Shown here: positions 25,901 to 34,862 of the stretch, in pieces
Layout of the letters: each line of letters opens with the position of its first letter
Position numbering within the stretch: position 1 is the stretch's first letter
DNA from: JAUPKT01 sp964427855
GTDB taxonomy: Bacteria; Desulfobacterota; Desulfomonilia; Desulfomonilales; Desulfomonilaceae
Assembly (NCBI GenBank): GCA_964427855.1
Contig: CAYRVH010000009.1
Coordinates: forward strand, 5,947-69,946
Direction of reading: 5' to 3'
DNA: 64,000 nucleotides
Notes under the pieces: generated by a model
Told to the model about the DNA's origin: nothing
Databases searched by the model: none
What the model saw: only the letters and a program-made list of their open reading frames with translations
Position numbers and translations under genes: made by a program

Positions 25901-26863
25901 ATGGCGGAAGCAGCAAAACAAAAGATCATAAGGCCTTTGAAGAACTTTCCTCTCGAGGAGTACATCAACTCAGGCCATCGCGCGTGTCAGGGATGCGCTG
26001 AGGTATTGGCCGTACGCCACACTCTCAAAGCTATCGGCCCAGATATCGTGATGGCAATGGCAACGGGCTGTATGGAGATTATCTCGTCGCCGTACCCCCT
26101 CACCTCTTGGAACATTCCTTGGATACATGTGGCCTTCGAAAACGCAGCCGCGGTAGCCTCGGGCGTAGAATCCGGCATGAAAGCCCTCAGGAGAAAGGGC
26201 CGCATCCCGGACAAAGACGTCACGGTATTGGCCATGGGCGGCGACGGAGGAACAAGCGACATCGGCCTGCAGGCCTTGTCGGGAATGCTGGAGAGAGGGC
26301 ACCGGGTGATTTACGTGTGCGTGGACAACGAAGCATACATGAACACAGGCATCCAGCGGTCTTCCTCAACCCCCTTCGGCGCATCGACTACGACGTCTCC
26401 TGCTGGTCGGGTTCATCCAGCTGGACAGATGACATGGAAAAAAGATATGACGGCAATTGCGGCCGCTCATGGGATCCCCTATGCCGCCACCGCGTGCCCG
26501 AGCTTTTATAACGACCTGATCACAAAAGTCCAGAAGGCAAAGAAGTGCAACGGCCCAGCGTACATCCATATTCTATCGGTTTGTCCAACCGGCTGGCGCA
26601 TACCGCCTCACAAAGCCATTGAATATGGCAAGCTGGCCGTGGATACTGGGATTTTCCCCCTTTATGAGGTGGAGAATGGGGTGTGGAAGCTGAACCGAAA
26701 ACCCAAGCAGCTCAAACCAGTGGCGGACTATTTCAAAGGGCAAGGCCGGTACCGCCACCTAGACGAGAAGCTCACGGCGTACATTCAAGATCGCGTGAAT
26801 GAACGATGGGCAAAATTGCTTGCCCAGTGCGGCGTCCCTATCGATGAAGAACAGCCTGCATAA
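25901..26863 (+). CDS. porB: Pyruvate:ferredoxin oxidoreductase, beta subunit
   Basis: 320 residues from ATG 25901 (MAEAAKQKIIRPLKNFPLEE). It binds thiamine diphosphate: GDGGTSDIGLQALSGMLE...VDNEAYMNTGIQRSS is the Mg/diphosphate motif. Cysteines at GHRACQGC, in GCMEI, and in the C-terminal CPTGW are the usual ligands of the proximal [4Fe-4S] cluster. Last gene of the porCDAB operon; 26 bp after porA with GGGAGAAA upstream. No terminator seen immediately downstream. Confidence 0.95.
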   Translation: MAEAAKQKIIRPLKNFPLEEYINSGHRACQGCAEVLAVRHTLKAIGPDIVMAMATGCMEIISSPYPLTSWNIPWIHVAFENAAAVASGVESGMKALRRKGRIPDKDVTVLAMGGDGGTSDIGLQALSGMLERGHRVIYVCVDNEAYMNTGIQRSSSTPFGASTTTSPAGRVHPAGQMTWKKDMTAIAAAHGIPYAATACPSFYNDLITKVQKAKKCNGPAYIHILSVCPTGWRIPPHKAIEYGKLAVDTGIFPLYEVENGVWKLNRKPKQLKPVADYFKGQGRYRHLDEKLTAYIQDRVNERWAKLLAQCGVPIDEEQPA

Positions 26864-27303
26864 ATCCTTTATTGTGAAAGAAAGAGGACGAATTATACGC
26901 GCGTTTTTGGTGAACACCGTTGAACACCGTGGGTTGGCAGCAACGGTCTCTGAGCTCGATGGACGTGAGCTGAGATTGGTTCGCCGCATGGGGCTCCTTG
27001 CAATAATAACAGGACTATCGTTGTGTCCTAAATTTGGCGCGGTTTAAAGCATGTGATTGAGGATTTTTCTTAAGACGAGAAACTCGGAGACAAGAAGGTT
27101 CAAATTTAGTCATTAGTGGGCTACCTGCTATGGAAGCACCCCATGGCAGAGAGCAGCCAGATGGGATGCGCGCCAAGTAGGTGCGCTAGCCGTACGTCGT
27201 TGCGTGTGAGAGACGAAGAGCAATGTCCTGTTTCGTAGCAAATGATTTGTCCGGTTCATTGAGTCATGTTCACCAAGACTGTCATCGACACGCGGCCAAG
27301 GCC
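26864..27303. other. Intergenic region downstream of porB
   Basis: About 440 bp with no credible gene. It holds a short tandem repeat of GAACACCGT near 26913-26932 and an inverted repeat CTGCTATGG/CCATGGCAG at 27125-27149 (one G-T pair). It leads directly into the left copy of the long direct repeat. Confidence 0.45.
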
Positions 27304-27647
27304 GGTTTCCATTGTTTTGGCCATCATTGAGCAGCCTTACCAACATGGCAAGGGGTGGGGAAAAATTGAATGCCTTCAGCTATGGATTCCGGAATCCTGA
27401 ATGCGAAATCAGTGGGCAGAGCGCGGGGTTAATTTTTGTAAACTCATTCTCTGCACACGCCTCCGATGCAATTCTGAGCCCCCACTGTGGGGCACCCACA
27501 GAAGGCACACTGGCGCCGCCGCGGGCCGCCACCCCCAGCCAGGACAAACCACTCTCAAAAGCTCTTCCTCACTGATTGGTTCGACGCGGAGCCATTACGC
27601 CCCCCGGATGGCCCTGGCACAGTATGTGTGGTTAAGGTGTCGTCAAT
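27304..27647. repeat. Long direct repeat, left copy (A)
   Basis: About 344 bp, roughly 80-85% identical by eye to the right copy at 31482-31828 and in the same orientation. Together they bracket the compatible-solute operon. Shared landmarks are GGTTTCC at the left end, GTGGGGAAAAATTGAA, CCTCCGATGCAATTCTGAGC, and TTAAGGTGTCGTCAAT at the right end; similarity stops abruptly outside. It contains a perfect hairpin CTGTGGG-GCA-CCCACAG (27485-27501). No intact reading frame is shared between copies, so it looks non-coding or decayed. Confidence 0.85.
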
Positions 27648-27959
27648 TCGGAAAGGATGGGATACCCTCTTATCAGCTCGGAGTTTCCCCTTTCCATTCG
27701 TTATATTTTCCAAAAAACAGGTTCGCGCGGAACGCCTTGTTTTTCAATCATTATTCAACAGAGAAACCTTGCTCCAATGCGCAAAAGGATACGTTATGGA
27801 TCGATGGCGGTTCTCCGTAATTCTCTTCAGACCTTTTGTTCATATTTGCCAAGAATAAGTGGTGTCCACTGACCCCGTTTGCTGGTGGCTGCATGAGCCT
27901 CTACGAGAATCCTGGTACTGCTTGAAACGATGGCATAGCACCAAGACATCGCTTGGCTT
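27648..27959. other. Intergenic region between the left repeat and the solute operon
   Basis: About 310 bp. No gene, RNA or clear terminator recognised. Confidence 0.4.
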
Positions 27960-29237
27960 CTAGAGTTCCTCGGCCTCTTTGATAAATGTGGGGGAACATT
28001 GTTTGGGGTTATCCCACATGGCTACCAGATAGTCCTTGGCCTCGACAAAAAATGTTGCTTGTTCTTCTACAAGGTTCTCGGCTTCGATAGACGACATGTC
28101 GGCCGATTCGTTTATGAACGATGCGACTCTTCCATAATAGAGCGGCGTCATCAGGTCAATGAGTCTTCGTCTGTTCGAAGGCCAGTTGTGGTAGGTCCCT
28201 GCGAGTTCGTACAAGGTACGCACCCACGTGTCCGTGGGTAGCCTGAATCTGCTTTCATCCATGGCAGCGGCAGCCCTAAGGGCTTCAAAGCAGTCTTCGC
28301 AAAAAATTTCCTTCCAGAGGATCCCAAAGTGGTTCATTCCGGACTTGAAAGACGCTACTAGTTTATGGAAATTGACCTCGATGGGGTCAGGCTCCTGGAG
28401 ACTCATCTCGCCGAATACCGGCACCATCTCTGCGCCCGTTATTTTCCTCCAGTGGTACTCGGTTTCCTCCATTAAGCCGAAAAGAGTTGAAACCACCTGT
28501 CGAAACATGGGGCCCAGATGCTGGGAAGGATCCTTTGCGTCGTGAATTTTCCGGCCCAGATGAGTCTGACAAATTTGAAAGTCGTGGACGATCGCCTGAA
28601 CGGTCAGCCATATGTCTATTCCAAACTTCGCAACATCTGTTTCCCATACATCCTGTTCAAGGTAGAAATTGACGAGATTTTGGCTGAAGGCGAAATCGCC
28701 TCCTATGGGCTGCCTGATTTTTTTGCCAAAAACAGCCTGGCAGAGGTTGTATACAATATTGTTAGTAATAGTCCCGTCGTACTTGAATCTTGTGTAGATG
28801 GGGGTGGCAAGATCAAAATGGTGTAAAATGATCGGTTCCAGGAGATTCCTGACCCACTGGTGAGTGATACTCCGTAGGTCTGAGTCAACGACCATACACG
28901 CCTGCGCTTTTAGGTTACGGGCAACCTCAAAAATCATTCGCAGCGCCGTACCTTTTCCCGGGGTACCCCTGTAAATGCCAACAATTTTTTCTTGCCAAGG
29001 TTTCAATTGAAACTCCTTAGCAACGTCCCGGGTATCGTCGGTTGACCCGCCGTCGGAGACGACGATCACCGTCCTGAGGCCGTGAAAATGCTCGTTCAGA
29101 CCATGGGACACCATTTTAATGACATGCCCGATGGTCCCCTCGTTGTTGAAAGCCGGAATCCCTACAACAATATCAGCCTTCTCAAGCTCCTCGAGACGTT
29201 TCACGACATAGGGCCGCAAAGCACTGTAGTATTTCAT
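27960..29237 (-). CDS. GT-A glycosyltransferase of a glucosylglycerate/mannosylglucosylglycerate operon
   Basis: 425 residues. The N-terminal GT2-like nucleotide-sugar domain reads VVGIPAFNNEGTIGHVI, VVSDGGSTDDT, then a DXD motif in MVVDSDLRSI. A PIGGDFAFS motif precedes GIDIWLTVQAI, as in enzymes that place a sugar on a small acceptor. A ~190-residue helical C-terminal domain follows. It is the third gene of a minus-strand operon behind a glucosyl-3-phosphoglycerate synthase-like gene (24 bp gap) and a HAD phosphatase. In known mannosylglucosylglycerate loci a second transferase (MggA type) extends glucosylglycerate; that role fits here but is inference from context. Confidence 0.8.
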   Translation of the reverse strand: MKYYSALRPYVVKRLEELEKADIVVGIPAFNNEGTIGHVIKMVSHGLNEHFHGLRTVIVVSDGGSTDDTRDVAKEFQLKPWQEKIVGIYRGTPGKGTALRMIFEVARNLKAQACMVVDSDLRSITHQWVRNLLEPIILHHFDLATPIYTRFKYDGTITNNIVYNLCQAVFGKKIRQPIGGDFAFSQNLVNFYLEQDVWETDVAKFGIDIWLTVQAIVHDFQICQTHLGRKIHDAKDPSQHLGPMFRQVVSTLFGLMEETEYHWRKITGAEMVPVFGEMSLQEPDPIEVNFHKLVASFKSGMNHFGILWKEIFCEDCFEALRAAAAMDESRFRLPTDTWVRTLYELAGTYHNWPSNRRRLIDLMTPLYYGRVASFINESADMSSIEAENLVEEQATFFVEAKDYLVAMWDNPKQCSPTFIKEAEEL

Positions 29238-29261
29238 CCCGCAACTCCTATTTTGTTTGCG

Positions 29262-30491
29262 TCATGAGAAAGCGCCCCTGTTGTCATTGTCTATCGCAGC
29301 AACCAGTTTTTCGGCAATATCAGGGATTGCGGAGAAAACCCTGTTCCAGTTCGGAATGAGAGGTAAGCCGAGAGGATCTTCTCTTATGGAATTCCCAGCC
29401 GCCCTGATTGCCTCGGCGAAGGTGTCGATGGCCGTGGCTTCCTCGTGTCGGTCGTAATTGAGTTCATTGATAAGAGCATCTGCGTGATACATCGCCATGA
29501 GATCTTGGGCCTCTCTCAGATATGTTGCCTTCAACGTGTTGAAGAACCCATCCGAGAGAACCACCCCGCTCGAACAAAGTACTCGGAATATGGTTGCACA
29601 CACATCTATGGCCATCTTGTTAAGGCCTCTCCTGGGGTCATCCTGGGAGAGTTCCTGATGCTTGTGATCGTAGTTGAGACACAATTCCGCCTGGCAAACC
29701 CTATTGAGGGAGCAGTTCCTGAACACTTCGAAGAGCACTCCGACTTCCAGTCCCCAATCGGCAGGGATGCGGTTTACTCGAGCCAGGTCTGCAACCATGG
29801 AAAACTCTCCCGAAAGCGGGTATCTAAATGAACAGAAGTAATTGAGCTCCGGCAGATTACCAAGAATTTTGATGAGGGCCTGGATGAGCGGGGCCACCAG
29901 GAGCCGGGTGACACGACCGTGCATCCTGTCACTGACTCTGCAATAGTATCCCTTGCAGAATAGGTAATCCAGGTTGGGCATCACGGTGGGATAGACCAGT
30001 CGGTTCAGAATATTCCTGGTGTACGACACGATATCACAATCGTGAAGCGCTATGATGTAAGACTGTCCCTCGGCGACGATGTATCCATAGGCCATCCATG
30101 CACTTCTCCCCTTTCCGTGCGGCCCCGCCGAGAGTCCCACTCCTTCGATTTCCTTGAACAACGATTGGACTCGTTCCCCATCGTTCCAGATAATCCGAAC
30201 TTTTCGTCCTTCTTTCAGGAGTGGCCGAAAGTATTCGCATGCCCTGTCGAATTCTTCCGGCGAGGCAGGCCCCAAAGTCACCACGACCTCCCGGAGGTAG
30301 TTTACCGACTCCAAGGCGCTCATGATAACCATAAGGGCGGAGCCGTCCATTTCTGAGACAAGACAAGGAAGCACCAGAGAAATCGGTCTGGTTCGTGAGG
30401 CCTCTTCAATTTCTTTCTCTACGTGAAAGATGTTGCGTTCGCCTAGCAAATGAAGCGTTGTTATGGGTCCTGTTTGTAGAAAATCGCTCAT
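29262..30491 (-). CDS. gpgS: Glucosyl-3-phosphoglycerate synthase-like glycosyltransferase (GT81)
   Basis: 409 residues from ATG 30491, whose ATGA overlaps the phosphatase stop. GT81 signatures: ISLVLPCLVSEMDGSALM, the metal-binding DCD in ALHDCDIVSYTRN, and PLSGEFSMVADLARVNRIPADWGLEVGVL, the strongly conserved acceptor-site block of GpgS/MpgS. Expected reaction: transfer of a sugar from an NDP-sugar to 3-phosphoglycerate, giving glucosyl-3-phosphoglycerate (mannosyl in the MpgS branch), later dephosphorylated. Products are compatible solutes made under salt or nitrogen stress. The glucosyl over mannosyl assignment rests on motif resemblance and is not certain. Confidence 0.82.
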   Translation of the reverse strand: MSDFLQTGPITTLHLLGERNIFHVEKEIEEASRTRPISLVLPCLVSEMDGSALMVIMSALESVNYLREVVVTLGPASPEEFDRACEYFRPLLKEGRKVRIIWNDGERVQSLFKEIEGVGLSAGPHGKGRSAWMAYGYIVAEGQSYIIALHDCDIVSYTRNILNRLVYPTVMPNLDYLFCKGYYCRVSDRMHGRVTRLLVAPLIQALIKILGNLPELNYFCSFRYPLSGEFSMVADLARVNRIPADWGLEVGVLFEVFRNCSLNRVCQAELCLNYDHKHQELSQDDPRRGLNKMAIDVCATIFRVLCSSGVVLSDGFFNTLKATYLREAQDLMAMYHADALINELNYDRHEEATAIDTFAEAIRAAGNSIREDPLGLPLIPNWNRVFSAIPDIAEKLVAAIDNDNRGAFS

Positions 30492-31348
30492 ATTGACGCC
30501 TCCAATAGTGATGAGAGTAGCGTGCCCATAGCACGATTCCAACCAACTGGCCCGACCTCAGCTACCCGCATGGCCCCCAGAGGAGCTTCGGATGCTGATA
30601 TTTCCCTGGCCCCCCCCAGGATCATCGCTTGGTCAACTAACCGTAAGAACTCGAGATCGTTGGGAGAGTCTCCCAGACCTACGGTGAATATTTCTTCGAA
30701 GAATTTTTTGTAAGCTTTCATTAAAAGGGATACGGCTGCTCCTTTGCCTTGATGACCCATGAGATGCCAGAAACGCCCCCCTTGTACCACCTCCAGACCT
30801 CGGGCCTTGGCTGCACTCTGAAGTTTGCGAATATCTTCGCCCGAAGAACTGCCCAGGACCAAGAACGGCTCGTCAAACAGCCGCTGCTGAGCTTTTCTTG
30901 CCTCAAATTCATCGAGGCCTGTCAAAGAGCAGACCTCCGCTATGGTCATCCTCGAAAAACTGCGAACAGGCACGCCCGTATCTGTTGAGATTTCCTCCAA
31001 AAACTTCAGGAGAACGTCATGTTTGGTTCCCAAAGGCAACAGCAAGGAGTCTTCATCATCGCAATGTTCAACTAAGTTTTCCGGCCCCCACGCACGGAGA
31101 TCAATCGGCGAGGAGCGCTTCCAAACTATACCTCCCCCGTTCTCAACAATCATGGGATCATGAAAGCCAAGTCCTTCAGCAATAGACTTCATCTCCACAA
31201 GAGTTTTGCTCGATACGAGAACGAGTCCAGCCCCAAGTCTCTTCAATTTGTCCAACGCCTCCAGAGCAGGTTCCCAAGAATATGTATGAGGATCGAGAAG
31301 TGTGGCATCCAGATCGGTAAAAACAACTATTTTTCGCTTGGCAGACAT
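30488..31348 (-). CDS. Mannosyl/glucosyl-3-phosphoglycerate phosphatase (HAD-IIB)
   Basis: 286 residues from the ATG at 31348 (MSAKRKIVVF). HAD motifs: DLDAT (D12, D14), VSSKT (motif II), a Lys in HQGKGAAV, and GLGDSPNDLEFL (motif III/IV). The cap domain contains EVCSLTGLDEFEARKA, typical of MPGP-family enzymes. It removes phosphate from the sugar-3-phosphoglycerate made by the next gene. First gene of the three-gene operon, overlapping the synthase start by ATGA. Motif I has Ala where Gly is usual (DLDGT). The substrate is inferred from the operon. Confidence 0.87.
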   Translation of the reverse strand: MSAKRKIVVFTDLDATLLDPHTYSWEPALEALDKLKRLGAGLVLVSSKTLVEMKSIAEGLGFHDPMIVENGGGIVWKRSSPIDLRAWGPENLVEHCDDEDSLLLPLGTKHDVLLKFLEEISTDTGVPVRSFSRMTIAEVCSLTGLDEFEARKAQQRLFDEPFLVLGSSSGEDIRKLQSAAKARGLEVVQGGRFWHLMGHQGKGAAVSLLMKAYKKFFEEIFTVGLGDSPNDLEFLRLVDQAMILGGAREISASEAPLGAMRVAEVGPVGWNRAMGTLLSSLLEASI

Positions 31349-31481
31349 GCAAGAAACGTGGCTTTCGGAGCGTGTTCTTCGACACGACGATTGCTGGGTG
31401 GCGGCAATTCGGTTGCCTGGTCGGGCTAAATGTGTGTGGATGTATCTTAGCAAAAGAAAGGTCCTGTGGCAATCAACAGTG

Positions 31482-31828
31482 GGTTTCCTGTGTTTTGGTC
31501 GTCACTGAGCAGCTTTACCGGCACGGCAAGCGGTGGGGAAAAATTGAATTCCTAGAACTACAGTTTCCGGAATGTTGAATGTGAAATCAGTAGGCAGAGA
31601 ATGCGGGTTGATTTTTGTAAACTTATTCTCTGCATAGGCCTCCGATGCAATTCTGAGCCGCCACTGTGGGGCGCCCACAGAAGGCACACTGACGCCGCCG
31701 AGGGCCGCCAACTCAGCCAGGACAAACCACACTCTCAAAAGCTCTTCCTCACTGACTGGTTCGACGCGGCGCCATTACGCCCCCCCGGATAGCCCTGGCA
31801 CAGTATATGTGTTTAAGGTGTCGTCAAT
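31482..31828. repeat. Long direct repeat, right copy (B)
   Basis: About 347 bp, same orientation as copy A at 27304-27647. The hairpin is conserved with a one-base loop change, CTGTGGG-GCG-CCCACAG (31664-31680). Differences between copies are scattered substitutions and a few short indels, so the duplication is not recent. The downstream sequence (from 31829) is unrelated to that after copy A. Confidence 0.85.
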
Positions 31829-31892
31829 GGCGAATCTGTACCCGGCTTGCCCCTTTTTTGGCAGTTTTTTCTGCACATCGGCGTCGTTTTGG

Positions 31893-31930
31893 CAAGAAAA
31901 GCGGCTTCAGATTGTGGGCCGCTTCTCTTT
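31893..31930 (-). terminator. Rho-independent terminator of the redox-pair operon (bidirectional)
   Basis: On the minus strand, AAGCGGC (31924-31918), a 12-base loop, and GCCGCTT (31905-31899) are followed by TTCTT, about 110 bp past the stop of the CCG-domain gene. On the plus strand the same stem is followed by CTCTTTTCTTTC, so it may stop transcription both ways. Confidence 0.7.
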
Positions 31931-32041
31931 TCTTTCGCTGTTTCGCTGCCGCGTGTGCTGGCTTTTTGTGTCGCTGCAAGGCCAGCCTGGGATCGCGCAA
32001 CAGAGTCCGCCTATTTTCATTCCTCGCAGATTGCTGCCATT

Positions 32042-33658
32042 CTACATATCGTCTTCGTCTTCGTCATCCGGCCATTCGATAAACGGCTTCTCCTGTTCCA
32101 CCATGGCATTGACCATGAGTTCCACCATGCCGGTGTACCAAATTCCGGTCTTTTCAAAGACTTCATAATACTCCAGCAAGTCGCGGATCTGCCCTTTGCA
32201 GTTGGAACATGGCGCACATACCATTTTGCGAATGGAGGGGTCCATTTCTCCTTGGAATGCGCCCAGAATCTGGGAGAGCTTCTTTCGACCGGAGACGGCT
32301 CTCTTCCAGTCGGGAAAGTTTCCAGATCCCATGATGGCAAATCCTGATCCTCCGCCGCAACAGTAGTTCTCGACGCCATGCGGGGTCATTTCGCGGAAGC
32401 GCCCTGGCGGCGTGATAGCTTTGAGGATTTCCCTCTGGGGTTTTACGATCCCCATCAGTCTTACCACATTACACGGATCGTGCAGGGTGACAGGAAAGTC
32501 GTTCTTTGAAGCGTCGAATTTGATTTTACCGCTTTTTACGATGTCCCAGAGGAGGGTATAAGAGCTTTCCCGTGGAATCATCTGCTGCCCAGGGAGGAGC
32601 CTGTCGGCAATGACTGAAAGGGCCTTGTGCGCGTGGCCGCATTCTCCGATGACGATCTTTTGCACTCCAAGTTCTTTGGCCACTTCAAGATGTTTGAGAG
32701 CCACCCGCGCAAATTGTACGTCGTCGTACCATAAGCCGTAGTTGACTGCGTCATATCCCACAAGGTCGGTGGATATCGTGTAATTGATGCCGGCCGCATC
32801 AAAGAGAATCGCGAAGGCCATAGGATTCTCGGGCCACGACATGAATTCACCCGCGTTGTGAATCAAGAGTATGTCTGCGCCCTTCTTGTTCACGGGAATC
32901 TTAATGCGCTTGCCTGTCTTCTCCTCGATATCATCTTCGAGGTATTCGATAATGTCCTCGACTGCCGCCTTGATCATACCGGTACTTGACCCGAATTTCA
33001 GGTGCTTTACGGAGCCCTTTTCGTGGATTTCGGCTGCGGCGATGCCAAGCTCCTGGCTAAAGAGTTTTCTCAACTCGTGGGTAATGAGTCCATTGTCAAC
33101 TCCCACTGGACAAACGGAGGTGCAACGGCGACAAAGGGTGCACCGATATGCGAGTTCAGCGAGCCGAGCCACAGTGTCCCAATTTAAGTCGATGTCATGG
33201 CCTCGGAATCCGGCCAAAAGTTTGCCGCCTTTGGTGAGGTATTTCTTGGCTATTTTCCGGAGAACGTCTGCGCGAAACGTTGGCCTGTAGATGTCTTTTT
33301 TCCCGCTCATTTCATAGACGGGACACGCATCCGCGCAGGTCTGACATTTTGCACAATATTCCAGGGAGAGCATTAACGGCTGTAGAAAGGTCCAGTTATC
33401 CTCTCGACTCATCAATTTTTCAAATCCTCTGAGGAACGCCTCTACCAGCTTCTTTTCCTCTTCCGGCGACTGAGGCTTGGGGAGATTGACCGCGGATACA
33501 CCATCCAGAGAGTGCTCCCATTTTTCCTTTTGGGCAGGGGTGAGCTCTGCAAGCGGTTCTTCTTGGTATGTATCATAAGGGGGGGGCAGCTTGGCCAGGT
33601 CCTCGGGTTTGATGTACACAAGCTGCTCAGCCGGCTTGGATATCTCTTCAGGCTTCAT
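32042..33658 (-). CDS. HdrD/TmcB-like iron-sulfur protein with CCG domains
   Basis: 538 residues, cytoplasmic. Two ferredoxin-type motifs: EYCAKCQTCADACPVY and YRCTLCRRCTSVCPVGV, binding two [4Fe-4S] clusters. The C-terminal half has cysteine-rich CCG segments: GECGHAHKAL, then HDPCNVVRL...NYCCGGGSGFAI, and CAPCSNCKGQIRDL, which in HdrD/HdrB hold the noncubane cluster. It follows the cytochrome b gene by 15 bp. Such pairs (DsrMK, TmcBC, HdrDE) move electrons between the quinone pool or periplasmic cytochromes and a cytoplasmic thiol or acceptor. The exact acceptor is unknown. Confidence 0.9.
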   Translation of the reverse strand: MKPEEISKPAEQLVYIKPEDLAKLPPPYDTYQEEPLAELTPAQKEKWEHSLDGVSAVNLPKPQSPEEEKKLVEAFLRGFEKLMSREDNWTFLQPLMLSLEYCAKCQTCADACPVYEMSGKKDIYRPTFRADVLRKIAKKYLTKGGKLLAGFRGHDIDLNWDTVARLAELAYRCTLCRRCTSVCPVGVDNGLITHELRKLFSQELGIAAAEIHEKGSVKHLKFGSSTGMIKAAVEDIIEYLEDDIEEKTGKRIKIPVNKKGADILLIHNAGEFMSWPENPMAFAILFDAAGINYTISTDLVGYDAVNYGLWYDDVQFARVALKHLEVAKELGVQKIVIGECGHAHKALSVIADRLLPGQQMIPRESSYTLLWDIVKSGKIKFDASKNDFPVTLHDPCNVVRLMGIVKPQREILKAITPPGRFREMTPHGVENYCCGGGSGFAIMGSGNFPDWKRAVSGRKKLSQILGAFQGEMDPSIRKMVCAPCSNCKGQIRDLLEYYEVFEKTGIWYTGMVELMVNAMVEQEKPFIEWPDDEDEDDM

Positions 33659-33673
33659 ATCGAAATCCTCCCA

Positions 33674-34615
33674 TTATTTGTTTTCTTTGGCTTCTTCTGC
33701 CCAAGGGTTCGCGGTGGCTACGTCTGCCCAGGTCTTCCGCCCACCTTCGGCGCCAATGTGAGGAGCTGACCAGGATACCGGGTACGCCAAGTACTTCTTG
33801 ATCTTTGCGTCCATTCCCGGATCGCCGACATTCGGATCGTCGTCCCACTTGACCTTGTCCCACATGAAATACTTTGACACCATGTGCGTCATGTGCGTGA
33901 AGGGGAAATATGCCCAGAAGCCGATAAACAGCAAAAGATTGATCACATGCAGCGCGCTCATGGGTGTTTTCATAGAGGAAAAGGTGATGAGGCTTGCGAG
34001 ATACTCTCGAGCGATTGAAAAACCGGGGTCCTGCATCCACACCAGAAATCCGGTTACAAATATTGCCGCAAGCCAAGCGAGGTTAAAATAGTCTATGGGC
34101 GCCGAGAATTCGGAAAGTTCCTTGTCGCTGGCGCGTTTGGTAAGCAGCCCGAGGGCCCCTATTGCGCCAAGCACGTATCCGACGACTGCAAAGACTATGG
34201 TCAATGACTGGACGAAACTTCCCAGCGCGGACGATTCCGGAGGCAACCCTGCGATCTGAAGGATTGCGCCCACTCCCAAGAGCACCAGACCGCCAATGCA
34301 GAGGTAGAGCCCGAAATGAAAGGGGAACGACCAGTACCACATCGGTCGATTGTCCTCATACAGGGCGCGAATGAAAAATATCTCAGGGACCATGAACCGA
34401 TATTGCGCCATGTGATTCTTATGACGCTCTTTCTTCCAATGATCCACCTCTTCGTAGAAGGATCCTCCCCAAGCCTTTCCCTCATGCGGAATCGGATACA
34501 GTTCCCATCGGACATGCATCGGCATAGTCGCATACTTCAAGAGCTTTGCCGCGAAGGCGACAATGAAAACCAAACCCGCCGCATACGTCAAAAATTGAAG
34601 AATAGTCTCCATCAT
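33674..34615 (-). CDS. Membrane cytochrome b subunit (TmcC/NarI-like)
   Basis: 313 residues with five or six hydrophobic segments. Histidines suitable as heme ligands sit in membrane helices: FPFHFGLYLCIGG and MSALHVINLLLFIGF, plus FTHMTHMVSKYF near the end. This is the arrangement of NarI-like cytochrome b proteins of sulfate reducers and syntrophs. The C-terminal ~55 residues are cytoplasmic and Trp/Pro-rich. Cotranscribed with the CCG-domain protein, to which it should pass electrons. A second ATG lies one codon in. Confidence 0.88.
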   Translation of the reverse strand: MMETILQFLTYAAGLVFIVAFAAKLLKYATMPMHVRWELYPIPHEGKAWGGSFYEEVDHWKKERHKNHMAQYRFMVPEIFFIRALYEDNRPMWYWSFPFHFGLYLCIGGLVLLGVGAILQIAGLPPESSALGSFVQSLTIVFAVVGYVLGAIGALGLLTKRASDKELSEFSAPIDYFNLAWLAAIFVTGFLVWMQDPGFSIAREYLASLITFSSMKTPMSALHVINLLLFIGFWAYFPFTHMTHMVSKYFMWDKVKWDDDPNVGDPGMDAKIKKYLAYPVSWSAPHIGAEGGRKTWADVATANPWAEEAKENK

Positions 34616-34862
34616 TCTGCTCCTTCAGGTGAGTCTATAATGTGATCTGCTTTATGCGATGGTAAGAGTACGGCAAGAACCTATGTAACATGATAAAAAG
34701 AATTTCGCTAGATTTTTTGTCGAGGGAAGCTGTCAATTTCTGGATGTGTTTGTCATTGTTTTGATAGTAAATCGTTTTCTCACATCCCGCATGAACACCG
34801 TCGAATAGGTCTCGCCGATACGCCTCGCATCATTAAGCCACCCACGATGCTCGCGAACCCTA

